Origin: Peptococcaceae bacterium BRH_c23
GTDB lineage: Bacteria > Bacillota_B > Desulfitobacteriia > Desulfitobacteriales > Desulfitobacteriaceae
Direction: 5' to 3'
Assembly: GCA_000961805.1 (NCBI GenBank)
Contig: LADV01000256.1
Coordinates: 1 to 5,047 of the forward strand
Length of the DNA stretch: 5,047 bases
Each line of letters starts with the position of its first letter. Within the stretch, counting starts at the first letter, position 1. The notes below the pieces were generated by a model. That model did not search any database. It worked only from the letters and a program-made list of their open reading frames with translations, and was not told the DNA's origin. The translations under genes and the position numbers were made by a program. This document shows positions 1 through 4,731 of the stretch, in pieces.

Positions 1-197
1 ATGGTATCCCCATCATCGATATAATTAAAGATCTCGCGTAGGATTCTAGTCAGGTAATCCGCCAGAATCTTAGATGACTCAGCCGAATCCAGCGGCTGGG
101 TATCTTTTATGACAAGCTCTTGATCCACTTTATTTAGGTTTTCGTTAACGATCTCGTTTATGATTTGTTCATACAGGCCATAGATAATTCCAGACAT
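1..197 (-). CDS. N-terminal part of a probable DUF3427-family DEAD/DEAH helicase (cut by window edge)
   Basis: An open frame of 65 codons runs leftward from ATG (197-195) and leaves the window, so the stop and the helicase motifs are not visible. A clear RBS (AGAGGTGG, 208-201) fixes the start. The protein begins MSGIIYGLYEQIINEIV and continues with N-K-V-D-Q-E, then D-S-A-E-S-S-K-I-L-A-D-Y-L. From memory, this resembles the N-terminus of the large helicases of about 950-1050 aa that combine a PLD-like nuclease region, an SF2 helicase core and a C-terminal DUF3427 domain. Such proteins are thought to act on DNA, often in restriction or defence settings. Two context points support the call: a decayed Nudix gene ends 14 nt upstream, and a second locus at 1394-1851 carries unmistakable DUF3427 helicase sequence. 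Whether this copy is intact cannot be seen. It could be another large helicase with a similar leader. Confidence 0.5.
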   Translation of the reverse strand, partial: MSGIIYGLYEQIINEIVNENLNKVDQELVIKDTQPLDSAESSKILADYLTRILREIFNYIDDGDT

Positions 198-211
198 GCT
201 CCACCTCTAAC

Positions 212-426
212 TTATGACTGCTTTAGCTTTTCTACTAGTGGAATAACTGCGTAGTAATATAAGTCTAACTCAGTTTGGTTAACCCACCAATGTGGCAGTG
301 GTAGTAATATGTGAATTTACTCAATTCAGATTTAAGTATTCTAAGCATTCCTTTAAGTCTCTCCATGTTCTACTTTACCACAGGGAACACAAATTCACCT
401 GCTAATTTGAGCTTGGCGCAGTATAG
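212..426 (-). pseudogene. Decayed Nudix hydrolase (MutT / CTP pyrophosphohydrolase-like)
   Basis: No single frame is open here, but two frames read in order give a recognisable degraded Nudix protein. The first frame (from 426) reads L-Y-C-A-K-L-K then LAGEFVFPVVK, which lines up position for position with the family's LAGYWEFPGGK. After an in-frame TAG it gives NMERLKGMLRILKSEL, a worn Nudix box in which the REIKEEL core has become RILKSEL. A shift near 300-320 leads into a second frame, HWWVNQTELDLYYYAVIPLV then E-K-L-K-Q-S-stop (stop 214-212), matching the usual W-x-x-x-x-E-L-(x)n-IPLIEKL tail. Intact relatives hydrolyse (d)NTPs or oxidised nucleotides. The essential glycines and glutamates of the box are lost, so it should be inactive. 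The stop lies 14 nt before the helicase ATG, as expected of a coupled operon. Confidence 0.5.
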
Positions 427-705
427 CTATAGTGTCAAGGATTTAATGTATGTAGTACGCGTCACACTTCGACAAAATGCGGGAGGTGCCAGTCCCTTAA
501 TGTGTAAATCAACACCGCTGATGAAATGAGTAACTCCCATAGCTTCAATCAAATAGACCGCCTGTTCCATCAGTACCTGCTTCAATCGCAGGCTCCCTGC
601 GTTATTTTCGTCAAACCTTATATGAAAGCTTTTAGTGCGGGGTTCCGAAAAGCAGCAGGCAGCCCTTATTTTGGCATCTTTAATAAACATCGGTATTTTA
701 GTCAA
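427..705 (-). pseudogene. Truncated DUF1273 (SLOG-superfamily, YpsA-like) gene
   Basis: The 92-codon frame starts at TTG 705 or ATG 690. An AAAGGTGG RBS (713-706) abuts the TTG and is about 15 nt from the ATG, so neither start is well spaced. Residues 14-60 resemble the N-terminal half of DUF1273 proteins: A-A-C-C-F-S-E-P-R-T stands for the usual T-C-C-F-T-G-H-R-P, followed by F-D-E-N-N-A-G-S-L-R-L-K-Q-V-L and GVTHFISG. Family members go on for about 180 aa with a Rossmann-like SLOG fold that binds nucleotide-type ligands. Here the motif after HFISG jumps to VDLHI and the homology then stops, so the C-terminal two thirds are missing. The GHRP motif is also changed to SEPR, so loss of function is likely. 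It is the first gene behind the strong leftward promoter at 752-780. Confidence 0.6.
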
Positions 706-722
706 CCACCTTTCTCATAATA

Positions 723-806
723 ATATGGAATTAAGGCATATATTCTCTTGCATTATATGGAATACAATTCCTCATGTCAATAGAAACATATGCTGTAATT
801 CCGTAT
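723..806. promoter_or_regulatory. Operator cluster for the divergent XRE regulator
   Basis: Three related sites lie between the leftward cluster and the XRE gene. ATATGGAAT occurs at 723-731 and again at 755-763, 32 bp apart. The second copy is part of the perfect dyad GGAAT-ACA-ATTCC (759-771). A third, inverted copy, AATTCCGTAT, is at 797-806 (one change from the others). The 759-771 site lies between the -35 and -10 boxes of the leftward promoter, and the 797-806 site lies at about the -35 position of the rightward one. Binding by the 855-1166 protein is inferred from position and symmetry. Confidence 0.55.
752..780 (-). promoter_or_regulatory. Consensus sigma-A promoter for the leftward cluster
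   Basis: On the minus strand TTGACA (780-775) is followed by exactly 17 nt and then TATAAT (757-752). Both boxes match the consensus completely. Transcription should start near 745 and run through the DUF1273 and Nudix remnants into the helicase. The spacer holds the dyad GGAAT-ACA-ATTCC, so a bound regulator would block polymerase. Confidence 0.8.
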
Positions 807-825
807 AAAGAGCCGATGTATTGTC

Positions 826-831
826 TATAAT
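826..831 (+). promoter_or_regulatory. Possible -10 box (TATAAT) for the XRE regulator gene
   Basis: A perfect TATAAT lies 24 nt before the ATG at 855. No good -35 box is found 16-18 nt upstream; that position holds the end of the inverted operator half-site at 797-806. The promoter would be weak alone, so it could be activated or tuned by the regulator itself. The leader would be short, about 17 nt. Confidence 0.4.
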
Positions 832-854
832 CATATACAAGGTGGTGAATTGTA

Positions 855-1166
855 ATGTATGAGGATTTATTTTACGAAAGATTAACCACGCTCCGCACAC
901 AAAAAGGAGTTTCTGCAAGGGATATGAGCCTGTCTTTGGGTCAAAGTGAAAGTTATATCAATAAAATTGAGAACAAAAAGTCGCTGCCATCCATGACAGG
1001 ATTTTTTTATATCTGCGAATACCTAAATGTCCCTCCTAAGGATTTCTTTAATGACGAAGTAAGCTTTCCGACAAAATTAAATGATTTGATTAACGAGTCA
1101 AAGAGGCTAAACGACGGCCAATTGGAACATCTTCTGGCTATCATTAAGGACTTAAAGACAACCTAA
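855..1166 (+). CDS. XRE-family helix-turn-helix regulator
   Basis: This 103-aa protein has a strong RBS (AAGGTGGTG, 839-847) 7 nt before the ATG. Residues 7-62 form an XRE/Cro-C1 type HTH: helix 2 is A-R-D-M-S-L-S-L-G (21-29) and the recognition helix is S-E-S-Y-I-N-K-I-E-N (31-40), followed by the usual P-S-M-x-x-F-F-Y-I-C-E-Y-L and P-K-D-F-F. The last 35 residues (K-L-N-D-L-I through I-I-K-D-L-K) look like one or two amphipathic helices, perhaps for dimerisation. The gene is divergent from the DUF1273-Nudix-helicase cluster and is separated from it by a set of symmetric sites, so it most likely controls that cluster and itself, much as controller proteins do beside restriction systems. The frame is intact and ends in TAA followed by an A run. 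The regulatory target is an inference. Confidence 0.9.
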   Translation: MYEDLFYERLTTLRTQKGVSARDMSLSLGQSESYINKIENKKSLPSMTGFFYICEYLNVPPKDFFNDEVSFPTKLNDLINESKRLNDGQLEHLLAIIKDLKTT

Positions 1167-1226
1167 AAAAAAGCAGGCAAAAGAAAAGGACTAACGTGTT
1201 GCAAGCACGCCAGCCCAACCGATTGC

Positions 1227-1242
1227 CTAACCGAACGGTTAG
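1227..1242. repeat. Perfect 7-bp inverted repeat CTAACCG-AA-CGGTTAG
   Basis: A short perfect dyad lies in the non-coding stretch 1167-1393 between two convergent reading frames. A two-base gap makes it a poor hairpin, so it is better viewed as a possible protein-binding site or a scar. The rest of 1167-1257 shows only a weak CGTG/CACG pair (1195-1209) and no gene. Confidence 0.3.
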
Positions 1243-1255
1243 CCGGAATTAGAAG

Positions 1256-1298
1256 TTATAAAGAAATAACCGCAATCCTAGGGTTATTTCTTCTTTAT
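1256..1298. terminator. Probable bidirectional terminator between convergent genes
   Basis: AAGAAATAACC (1261-1271) and GGTTATTTCTT (1282-1292) form a perfect 11-bp stem with a 10-nt loop. Further ATAAAG/CTTTAT pairing is possible if a CTT bulge is allowed. T-rich sequence follows on both strands, though without a clean T run. It lies between the XRE gene (plus, ends 1166) and the broken helicase (minus, ends 1394), where a shared terminator is expected. Nothing else is seen from 1299 to 1393. Confidence 0.5.
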
Positions 1299-1393
1299 GA
1301 TCAAAACAAATCTTAGATTCCCTTAGTAGGTCATGTTGTTCTTCGGGCATCTAATAAGGAAACCAATTCTTTGGAAAACTTCACTTGTCAACA

Positions 1394-1851
1394 TTAAATC
1401 TTTACCGTCTTCTTCATCACAAAACCCGGCAGCGGCTCCTTCATCTTCCAGACAATACTAATCGGTGCCGAGCCATGATGGCTTTGAAAATCGGCAAATC
1501 CAATACAAGTAAAGGTCGCGGCAAAAGCCCCCTCTTTCTTATACTCTCTCACAAAAAACAACACATTCCCACCACTGGTTACTTGGTTAAGATACCTCTG
1601 CCCTGTCAGTGATTCCACCGTCGTCCGGCTTTGAGACTGCCAATGAAACAGCTCTTCATTGATATATCCACCACAAAAACAAAGGTTATTTCCTTCGTTA
1701 CCAGGCGCCGCTTCACGCTATCCCTCACAGCGCTCTCCGATTCCGCGACTAGAAATTCTGAAGGAATCCCCGCTTTATTAAAAACCTGAGCCATAAATTC
1801 AGAATGCTTTTTACTTAAACAAAAGCTAATTCCAATGATCTCCGCAGGATC
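1394..1851 (-). pseudogene. Fragments of a DUF3427-family helicase (core piece + C-terminus, frame-disrupted)
   Basis: Two pieces of one helicase family are read in different frames. The first (about 1851-1664) reads I-I-G-I-S-F-C-L-S-K-K-H-S-E-F-M-A-Q then FNKAGIPSEF, R-D-S-V-K-R-R-L and FVFVVDI, which is the helicase C-terminal lobe (usual form: GFCVS..HAEFMA..FN..GIP, ending IFVVDLYNEGVDIP). From 1663 the neighbouring frame continues I-N-E-E-L-F-H-W-Q-S-Q-S-R-T, GQRYLNQ, VLFFVREYKK, then S-H-H-G-S-A-P-I-S-I-V-W-K and a TAA at 1396-1394. That is the end of DUF3427 (family form: FHWQSQN, GQRYINH, VLLFVREYK, SHEGSKPM.IVWKL). Roughly 400 residues between VVDI and the W-Q-S-Q block are missing, so this is a deletion derivative with a frame change and cannot work. 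It reads as a continuation of the sbcD-like start at 1893. Confidence 0.8.
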
Positions 1852-1893
1852 GCGCTTGCCGATGTGCAGGTCGGCGATGTGTAGGAATTTCAT
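1852..1893 (-). pseudogene. sbcD: Start of an SbcD-like exonuclease gene, fused to the helicase fragment
   Basis: ATG (1893-1891), with a good RBS AAGGAG (1908-1903), begins MKFLHIADLHIGKR. This is the near-invariant start of SbcD/Mre11-type metallophosphoesterases and contains the first metal motif D8-x-H10-x-G12. After residue 14 the sequence changes abruptly, in the same frame, to the helicase C-lobe piece (D-P-A-E-I-I-G-I-S-F-C). About 380 residues of a normal SbcD are absent. The fragment keeps its own translation signals, so a short useless chimera might still be made. It lies 63 nt downstream of the ASCH stop codon. In-frame codons continue upstream to a TTG at 1932, but that extension is not SbcD-like. 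Confidence 0.65.
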
Positions 1894-1956
1894 TGGGCTA
1901 GGCTCCTTCACTAAATTAGGCAATTCTGACAATTATCGAATATTTTGTGCTAACCT

Positions 1957-2325
1957 TCAAATATATACAAACGACTGCGGTGCAAAGCTGATCCCAAAAT
2001 CCGAGAGTTTTAACGGTTCCAGGTATTTTTTTACTTCACCTAACCTGTACGCGATAGCTTTTTCCTTATGCTCAAAATATTGATCATAAAACCTTTTCGT
2101 GATTCCTGAATATTCAGCCGTTATATCCCAAACCTTATCAGGGATATCTTCGATCACTCCAAGTAATTCCACTTCGCCAACTACACGCATGACCGGTGAG
2201 GTTGAATAAATAACAATTTTATCCACATCAGACTTACACTTGATTTTCCGGAACTCGAACTGTTTACTGCCGTTAAAAATATTTTCCACATGCTCAGGGT
2301 TAATCGATAATAACATTTTGCGCAT
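1957..2325 (-). CDS. ASCH-domain (PUA-like) protein
   Basis: This 122-aa protein fits a single ASCH domain: it opens MRKMLLSINPEHVENIF, then has the G19-x-K21-x-x-E24-x-R26 signature, a strand with Y-S-T-S-P-V-M-R-V-V-G-E (40-51), a helical W-D-I-T-A-E-Y-S-G-I-T stretch, and ends P-Q-S-F-V-Y-I. ASCH domains have a PUA-like fold and are thought to bind RNA or modified nucleotides; the K and E/R residues line the cleft. No other domain is present. The start ATG lies 26 nt inside the end of the upstream GNAT gene, with GGGTGA 5 nt before it, so translation is probably coupled. It should share the SOS-controlled promoter at 3455-3481. The exact substrate is unknown. A start at the second Met (residue 4) is possible. 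Confidence 0.85.
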   Translation of the reverse strand: MRKMLLSINPEHVENIFNGSKQFEFRKIKCKSDVDKIVIYSTSPVMRVVGEVELLGVIEDIPDKVWDITAEYSGITKRFYDQYFEHKEKAIAYRLGEVKKYLEPLKLSDFGISFAPQSFVYI

Positions 2326-3373
2326 CTACGTCACCCATCTCCAGTATTTTAGTAAATTGATCCTTACTGAAATCCAATTGATAAGGATGGGAATTAAACA
2401 AGCCTTGATTCTTTAAATCCTTGTGAATAACATTATGTCCTTTGCCAAAATAACCGTTATATACTAATTCCAGCATGATAATATTTTTCTGGTTCTCATA
2501 TGTAACTGTTAATTCCTCCGGAGAAAAAACCGTTTTATTTCCGGCATTTTTAATGAAATCAGCAAGACTTATAGTGGTTTTACCATTACTCTTGATTACT
2601 TCCATCTTAGTTATTGTGCAATAAGATGTAACTGCTGACTTATAGGTTTTTCCCGTATCGCCTTCATATATCCGATAAATATAAACCGGTTCATCAATTT
2701 CATAATGCATCGCCGTAAAAGGAGAAGCTATGTAAACCTTAGTAATCCCATTGCCAGCTGTTTCTTCTTCAATTTCACGTTTCTTGATTTTTAGCTCAGA
2801 ATACGGAAAAAGTCGATCATGGTATCTCTCATAAATCGGAATTAATCCCGCCTTGCTAAAATCTGGACGAATAAACGGAAAAGATTTATAAGGGTCGCTG
2901 TAATCAATTTTACTACGACTTTTTAAATATATACACTCACCACGCCGGTTTCTTCCCATACATATAAACCCAAATCTTTCAAAAAGGTTGATTAGTTCGG
3001 AATATTTTTCATATACTGTAACATAGATTTCCTCAGTCCTATCTTCACACCATTTCCAGAGAGAAACTCCTAACGCTCCCTCTCCAAGCCGCATACCCCG
3101 ATAGCGTTCAGCCAAACGTAATGTACCAATTTTGACGCGTGATATAGCGGGAAGAATTGTTGAATCCGAAAGCTTAATGGCTTCATTTTCCCGTTTCAAA
3201 TAAATAAAAGCTCCCACACCTTGTTCATCATGAAAAACGAGCGCACTCTCCCCAGCATCGCTCTTTCTTTTAAACCAGTCCGGAAATTCCTCGTAATCAG
3301 CCTTGAGAGAATCAAAAAAGCCGTCATCAAGGTCTACCTCTGAAAACTTGTGCCATTCAAACTTTCCAGCCAT
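2300..3373 (-). CDS. GNAT-family acetyltransferase with an additional C-terminal domain
   Basis: The protein has 357 aa. ATG 3373 follows GGAGG (3385-3381) and AGGAG (3379-3375). Residues 1-155 are a GNAT fold: S-A-L-V-F-H-D-E-Q-G-V-G-A-F-I-Y (43-58), the strand V-K-I-G-T-L-R-L (80-87), the acetyl-CoA loop Y91-R-G-M-R-L-G-E-G-A100, and the closing L-F-E-R-F-G-F (130-136). The loop is a variant, with R95 where many members have Gly. After a basic linker with KIKKREIEEE (195-204), residues 210-357 form a second domain with S-P-F-T-A-M-H-Y and P-V-Y-I-Y-R-I-Y-E-G-D, then Y-K-S-A-V-T-S-Y-C-T-I. I do not recognise it firmly; the strand pattern could be PUA/ASCH-like. The acetylated target is unknown. 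A tRNA, a modified base or a protein are all possible. It is the first gene of an operon with the ASCH gene. Confidence 0.8.
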   Translation of the reverse strand: MAGKFEWHKFSEVDLDDGFFDSLKADYEEFPDWFKRKSDAGESALVFHDEQGVGAFIYLKRENEAIKLSDSTILPAISRVKIGTLRLAERYRGMRLGEGALGVSLWKWCEDRTEEIYVTVYEKYSELINLFERFGFICMGRNRRGECIYLKSRSKIDYSDPYKSFPFIRPDFSKAGLIPIYERYHDRLFPYSELKIKKREIEEETAGNGITKVYIASPFTAMHYEIDEPVYIYRIYEGDTGKTYKSAVTSYCTITKMEVIKSNGKTTISLADFIKNAGNKTVFSPEELTVTYENQKNIIMLELVYNGYFGKGHNVIHKDLKNQGLFNSHPYQLDFSKDQFTKILEMGDVDAQNVIID

Positions 3374-3431
3374 TCTCCTACCTCCACTCTATCACTTTAG
3401 GCATTACAATAGATGTAGTCAGGGCCTTCTT

Positions 3432-3447
3432 TAGAACGTATGTTCTA
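3432..3447. promoter_or_regulatory. SOS box (LexA/DinR operator) of the GNAT-ASCH operon
   Basis: TAGAACGTATGTTCTA is a perfect dyad (TAGAAC-N4-GTTCTA) and contains GAAC-GTAT-GTTC, the core of the Bacillota LexA (DinR) box. It begins about at the expected +1 of the minus-strand promoter (-10 at 3460-3455) and covers the first 16 transcribed bases, where a bound repressor would block transcription. It is 59 nt upstream of the GNAT start. Known: LexA binds GAAC-N4-GTTC in Bacillota. Inferred: the operon is induced by DNA damage. Confidence 0.75.
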
Positions 3448-3454
3448 TTGCAAT

Positions 3455-3481
3455 TTTATACCATTTATAGATGAATTGCAA
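3455..3481 (-). promoter_or_regulatory. Promoter of the GNAT-ASCH operon
   Basis: On the minus strand an extended -10, TGGTATAAA (3463-3455), lies downstream of a TTGCAA -35 (3481-3476). The spacer is 15 nt, shorter than the usual 17; the extended -10 TG may compensate. The start would be near 3448, next to the SOS box. TTGCAATT (3448-3455) and AATTGCAA (3474-3481) also form an inverted repeat around the core promoter, perhaps a second binding site. Confidence 0.6.
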
Positions 3482-3506
3482 GGATCTGGGGTTAATTATC
3501 TTTGAG

Positions 3507-4226
3507 CTATGATTCAAATGAACCAGATAGAATATTCACCGAAACAGCTTCCTCTTCTATTTTGATAGCACGAAGTCTCTGGAACAATGTACCAAGCTGG
3601 TCCCGCATAGATTCTTTTTGTAAATGAAATTCACTTAAACGTTGATATATATTTTTTATCAGCGAGTCAAAAACATCAAAAGTAAGTTCGCCTGTAAAAC
3701 CCATCGTTGTATTCATTTTTGTTTTGAGCATCTGTCGACGTTCTTCAAGTAAAGAAATATCCCGATTGAATTGCTCAACCTTAGCAGAGATTTCTTCGAT
3801 TTCTTTGTTCAGCGCGGATAGTTCTTTTTCCAATTCTTTGGAGATGTTTTGTTTGGTCAAGTCCCAGGATAGCACCATACTTTGGTAGGAGTCTCGGGAA
3901 CTTTTCAGCAGCTCGTCTTTGGCATGATACTCCGCACGTGCCTCAGCCAAGTCTATGCTGCAAAACTCCTGTTTGATACGCGCAAGCAGCGATTCGGCGG
4001 ATGCAAATTCAGTTTGGCATACCGGGCAAGCTTTTAGTTGTGCATTTATGATTTGGGCCCGGATCTGTTCAATAGACGCAATTACTTCGTTGCAAGATGA
4101 TTCCGCTTCCTGAATTCGCTGAGATATCTGCGTTCGCTGTTTGACAATGCTTTGAATTGCGTCATCCTGCACAGTCAATTCGCGAACTTTTTTAATAATT
4201 CCTTGACGATATCGAAGCCCAGGCAT
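3507..4226 (-). pseudogene. SbcC/Rad50-like zinc-hook coiled-coil fragment lacking both ATPase heads
   Basis: The frame gives 239 aa from ATG 4226 and is open back to a TAA at 4274-4272. There is no RBS before the ATG. The zinc-hook motif C67-P-V-C70 sits between charged heptad-like arms: about 45 residues before it (20-64) and about 150 after it (83-230). SbcC/Rad50 proteins have a hook midway between two long arms of equal length, each leading to half of an ABC ATPase head. Here the Walker A half and most of the first arm are absent, and the protein stops (S-G-S-F-E-S) before any signature motif or Walker B. It is therefore a fragment, or less likely a small hook-only protein. Normal SbcC works with SbcD in processing DNA ends and hairpins. 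The only sbcD trace in the window is the 14-codon start at 1893, downstream, opposite to the usual sbcD-sbcC order. Confidence 0.6.
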
Positions 4227-4297
4227 AAGCCGTTCTATATAGCCTGGTTCGATAATTTCATGAACAACATATTACTCTTTTAATAGCTATTTAAATA

Positions 4298-4344
4298 GAT
4301 CGAGTAGGAAGCTCCTCATTAATTGAGCCGCCTCCTACTCGATC
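4298..4344. repeat. 47-nt near-perfect hairpin
   Basis: GATCGAGTAGGA (4298-4309) pairs fully with TCCTACTCGATC (4333-4344). The stem continues inward after single and double mismatches with GC/GC (4311-4312 with 4330-4331) and CTCA/TGAG (4315-4318 with 4324-4327), leaving a 5-nt loop. Neither side has a clear T run; the minus-strand exit is AT-rich. It could be a terminator for the leftward XRE gene at 4451-4663, a mobile-element end, or a DNA-level recombination structure. It lies where the integrase fragment begins. Confidence 0.5.
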
Positions 4345-4345
4345 C

Positions 4346-4465
4346 TACTGTAACGACTCCCCCGAGAACATCCATACCGACGAGCTGGGGCGGCTGCTCC
4401 AGCCTAACTATGTAACAAAGCATTTTAGCGGGCTGCTGAAAAATGCAAGCTCAGCGATAAGGTTG
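4346..4465 (+). pseudogene. Fragment of a tyrosine (phage/ICE-type) integrase
   Basis: Reading the plus strand in one frame gives N-D-S-P-E-N-I-H then TDELGRLLQPNYVTKHFSGL, L-K-N-A and finally A-I-R-L-F. This matches the segment of tyrosine integrases just before the catalytic H-x-x-R box (typical form: ..TNELGRPLHPNYVSKHFKKLLKKAGLPxIRFHDLRH). The catalytic HDLRH and the later His and Tyr residues are absent: homology ends where the convergent XRE gene begins (its stop is 4451-4453). Upstream, homology begins at the end of the hairpin. About 35-40 codons remain of a normal 350-400, with no start codon, so it is non-functional. It indicates that an integrating element was once here. Confidence 0.6.
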
Positions 4466-4663
4466 TTTATTTTCTGTAAACCCGACCAGGTAGTCAATGC
4501 TGGTTTTATAAAACTGTGCGAGTTTAATCATAATATTTAGCGGAACATCACGCTCCCCTCGCTCATATTTGGAGTATAAAGATTGATCGCACATTAGGTA
4601 TTCCGCAACTTGTTGTTGGGTTAGATCATGATCTTCACGAACATCACGTATTCTTAATCGCAT
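4451..4663 (-). CDS. Small XRE-family helix-turn-helix regulator
   Basis: This 70-aa protein is almost only an XRE HTH. Helix 2 is T-Q-Q-Q-V-A-E-Y-L (15-23), the recognition helix is D-Q-S-L-Y-S-K-Y-E-R-G-E-R (26-38), and the domain closes with the usual P-L-N-I-M-I-K-L-A-Q-F-Y-K-T-S-I-D-Y-L-V-G. I chose ATG 4663 because GGTG (4673-4670) lies 6 nt before it as an RBS; ATG 4669, GTG 4672 and TTG 4675 are in-frame alternatives adding 2 to 4 residues. Upstream lie two dyads built on GGAC-N5-GTCC (4689-4731), which are good candidates for its own operators. It is divergent from the small ORF and response regulator to the right, so it may repress that unit. The frame is intact and full-length for a Cro/C1-type repressor of an island or phage. 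Confidence 0.85.
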   Translation of the reverse strand: MRLRIRDVREDHDLTQQQVAEYLMCDQSLYSKYERGERDVPLNIMIKLAQFYKTSIDYLVGFTENKQPYR

Positions 4664-4688
4664 CAGCATCACCAAAGCAAGTATATCT

Positions 4689-4731
4689 TAGGACGATAAG
4701 TCCTATTGACATATTGGACTATTTGTCCTAA
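4689..4731. promoter_or_regulatory. Two XRE operator dyads (GGAC-N5-GTCC)
   Basis: TAGGAC-GATAA-GTCCTA (4689-4705) is a perfect 6-bp dyad. TTGGAC-TATTT-GTCCTAA (4714-4731) is a second copy with a GGAC/GTCC core. Centres are 25 bp apart, a little over two helical turns, which suits paired dimers. The first dyad ends just before the TTGACA at 4706 and the second lies in the spacer of that rightward promoter. Both precede the XRE start at 4663, so autoregulation plus control of the divergent unit is likely. Confidence 0.65.

Noticed and set aside
251..310. Direct repeat GTAGTAATAT at 251-260 and 301-310
   Set aside because: Only 10 bp and AT-rich, lying in the Nudix remnant; one repeat encodes part of Y-Y-A and it is most likely chance.
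427..560. C-terminal DUF1273 motifs after 500
   Set aside because: The sequence near 370-426 first looked like the DUF1273 T-x-x-Y-A-K-x-K tail, but the gap-free match of LAGEFVFPVVK to the Nudix family explains it better.
311..720. Plus-strand open frames at 311-529 and 526-720
   Set aside because: They lie opposite the Nudix and DUF1273 remnants, which have clear family motifs on the minus strand. Neither plus frame has an RBS or recognisable sequence.
1191..1244. Integron attC-like site (CTAAC... GTTAGCC)
   Set aside because: GTTAGCC resembles a core site, but the spacing and inner sites do not fit an attC and no integron genes are present.
1385..1612. Plus-strand frame over the DUF3427 fragment
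   Set aside because: It is antisense to sequence with strong DUF3427 motifs and reads as low-complexity Lys/Leu/His-rich protein.
1835..2083. Plus-strand frame over the ASCH 3' end and sbcD start
   Set aside because: It is opposite the ASCH C-terminus and the sbcD RBS, with no supporting signals.
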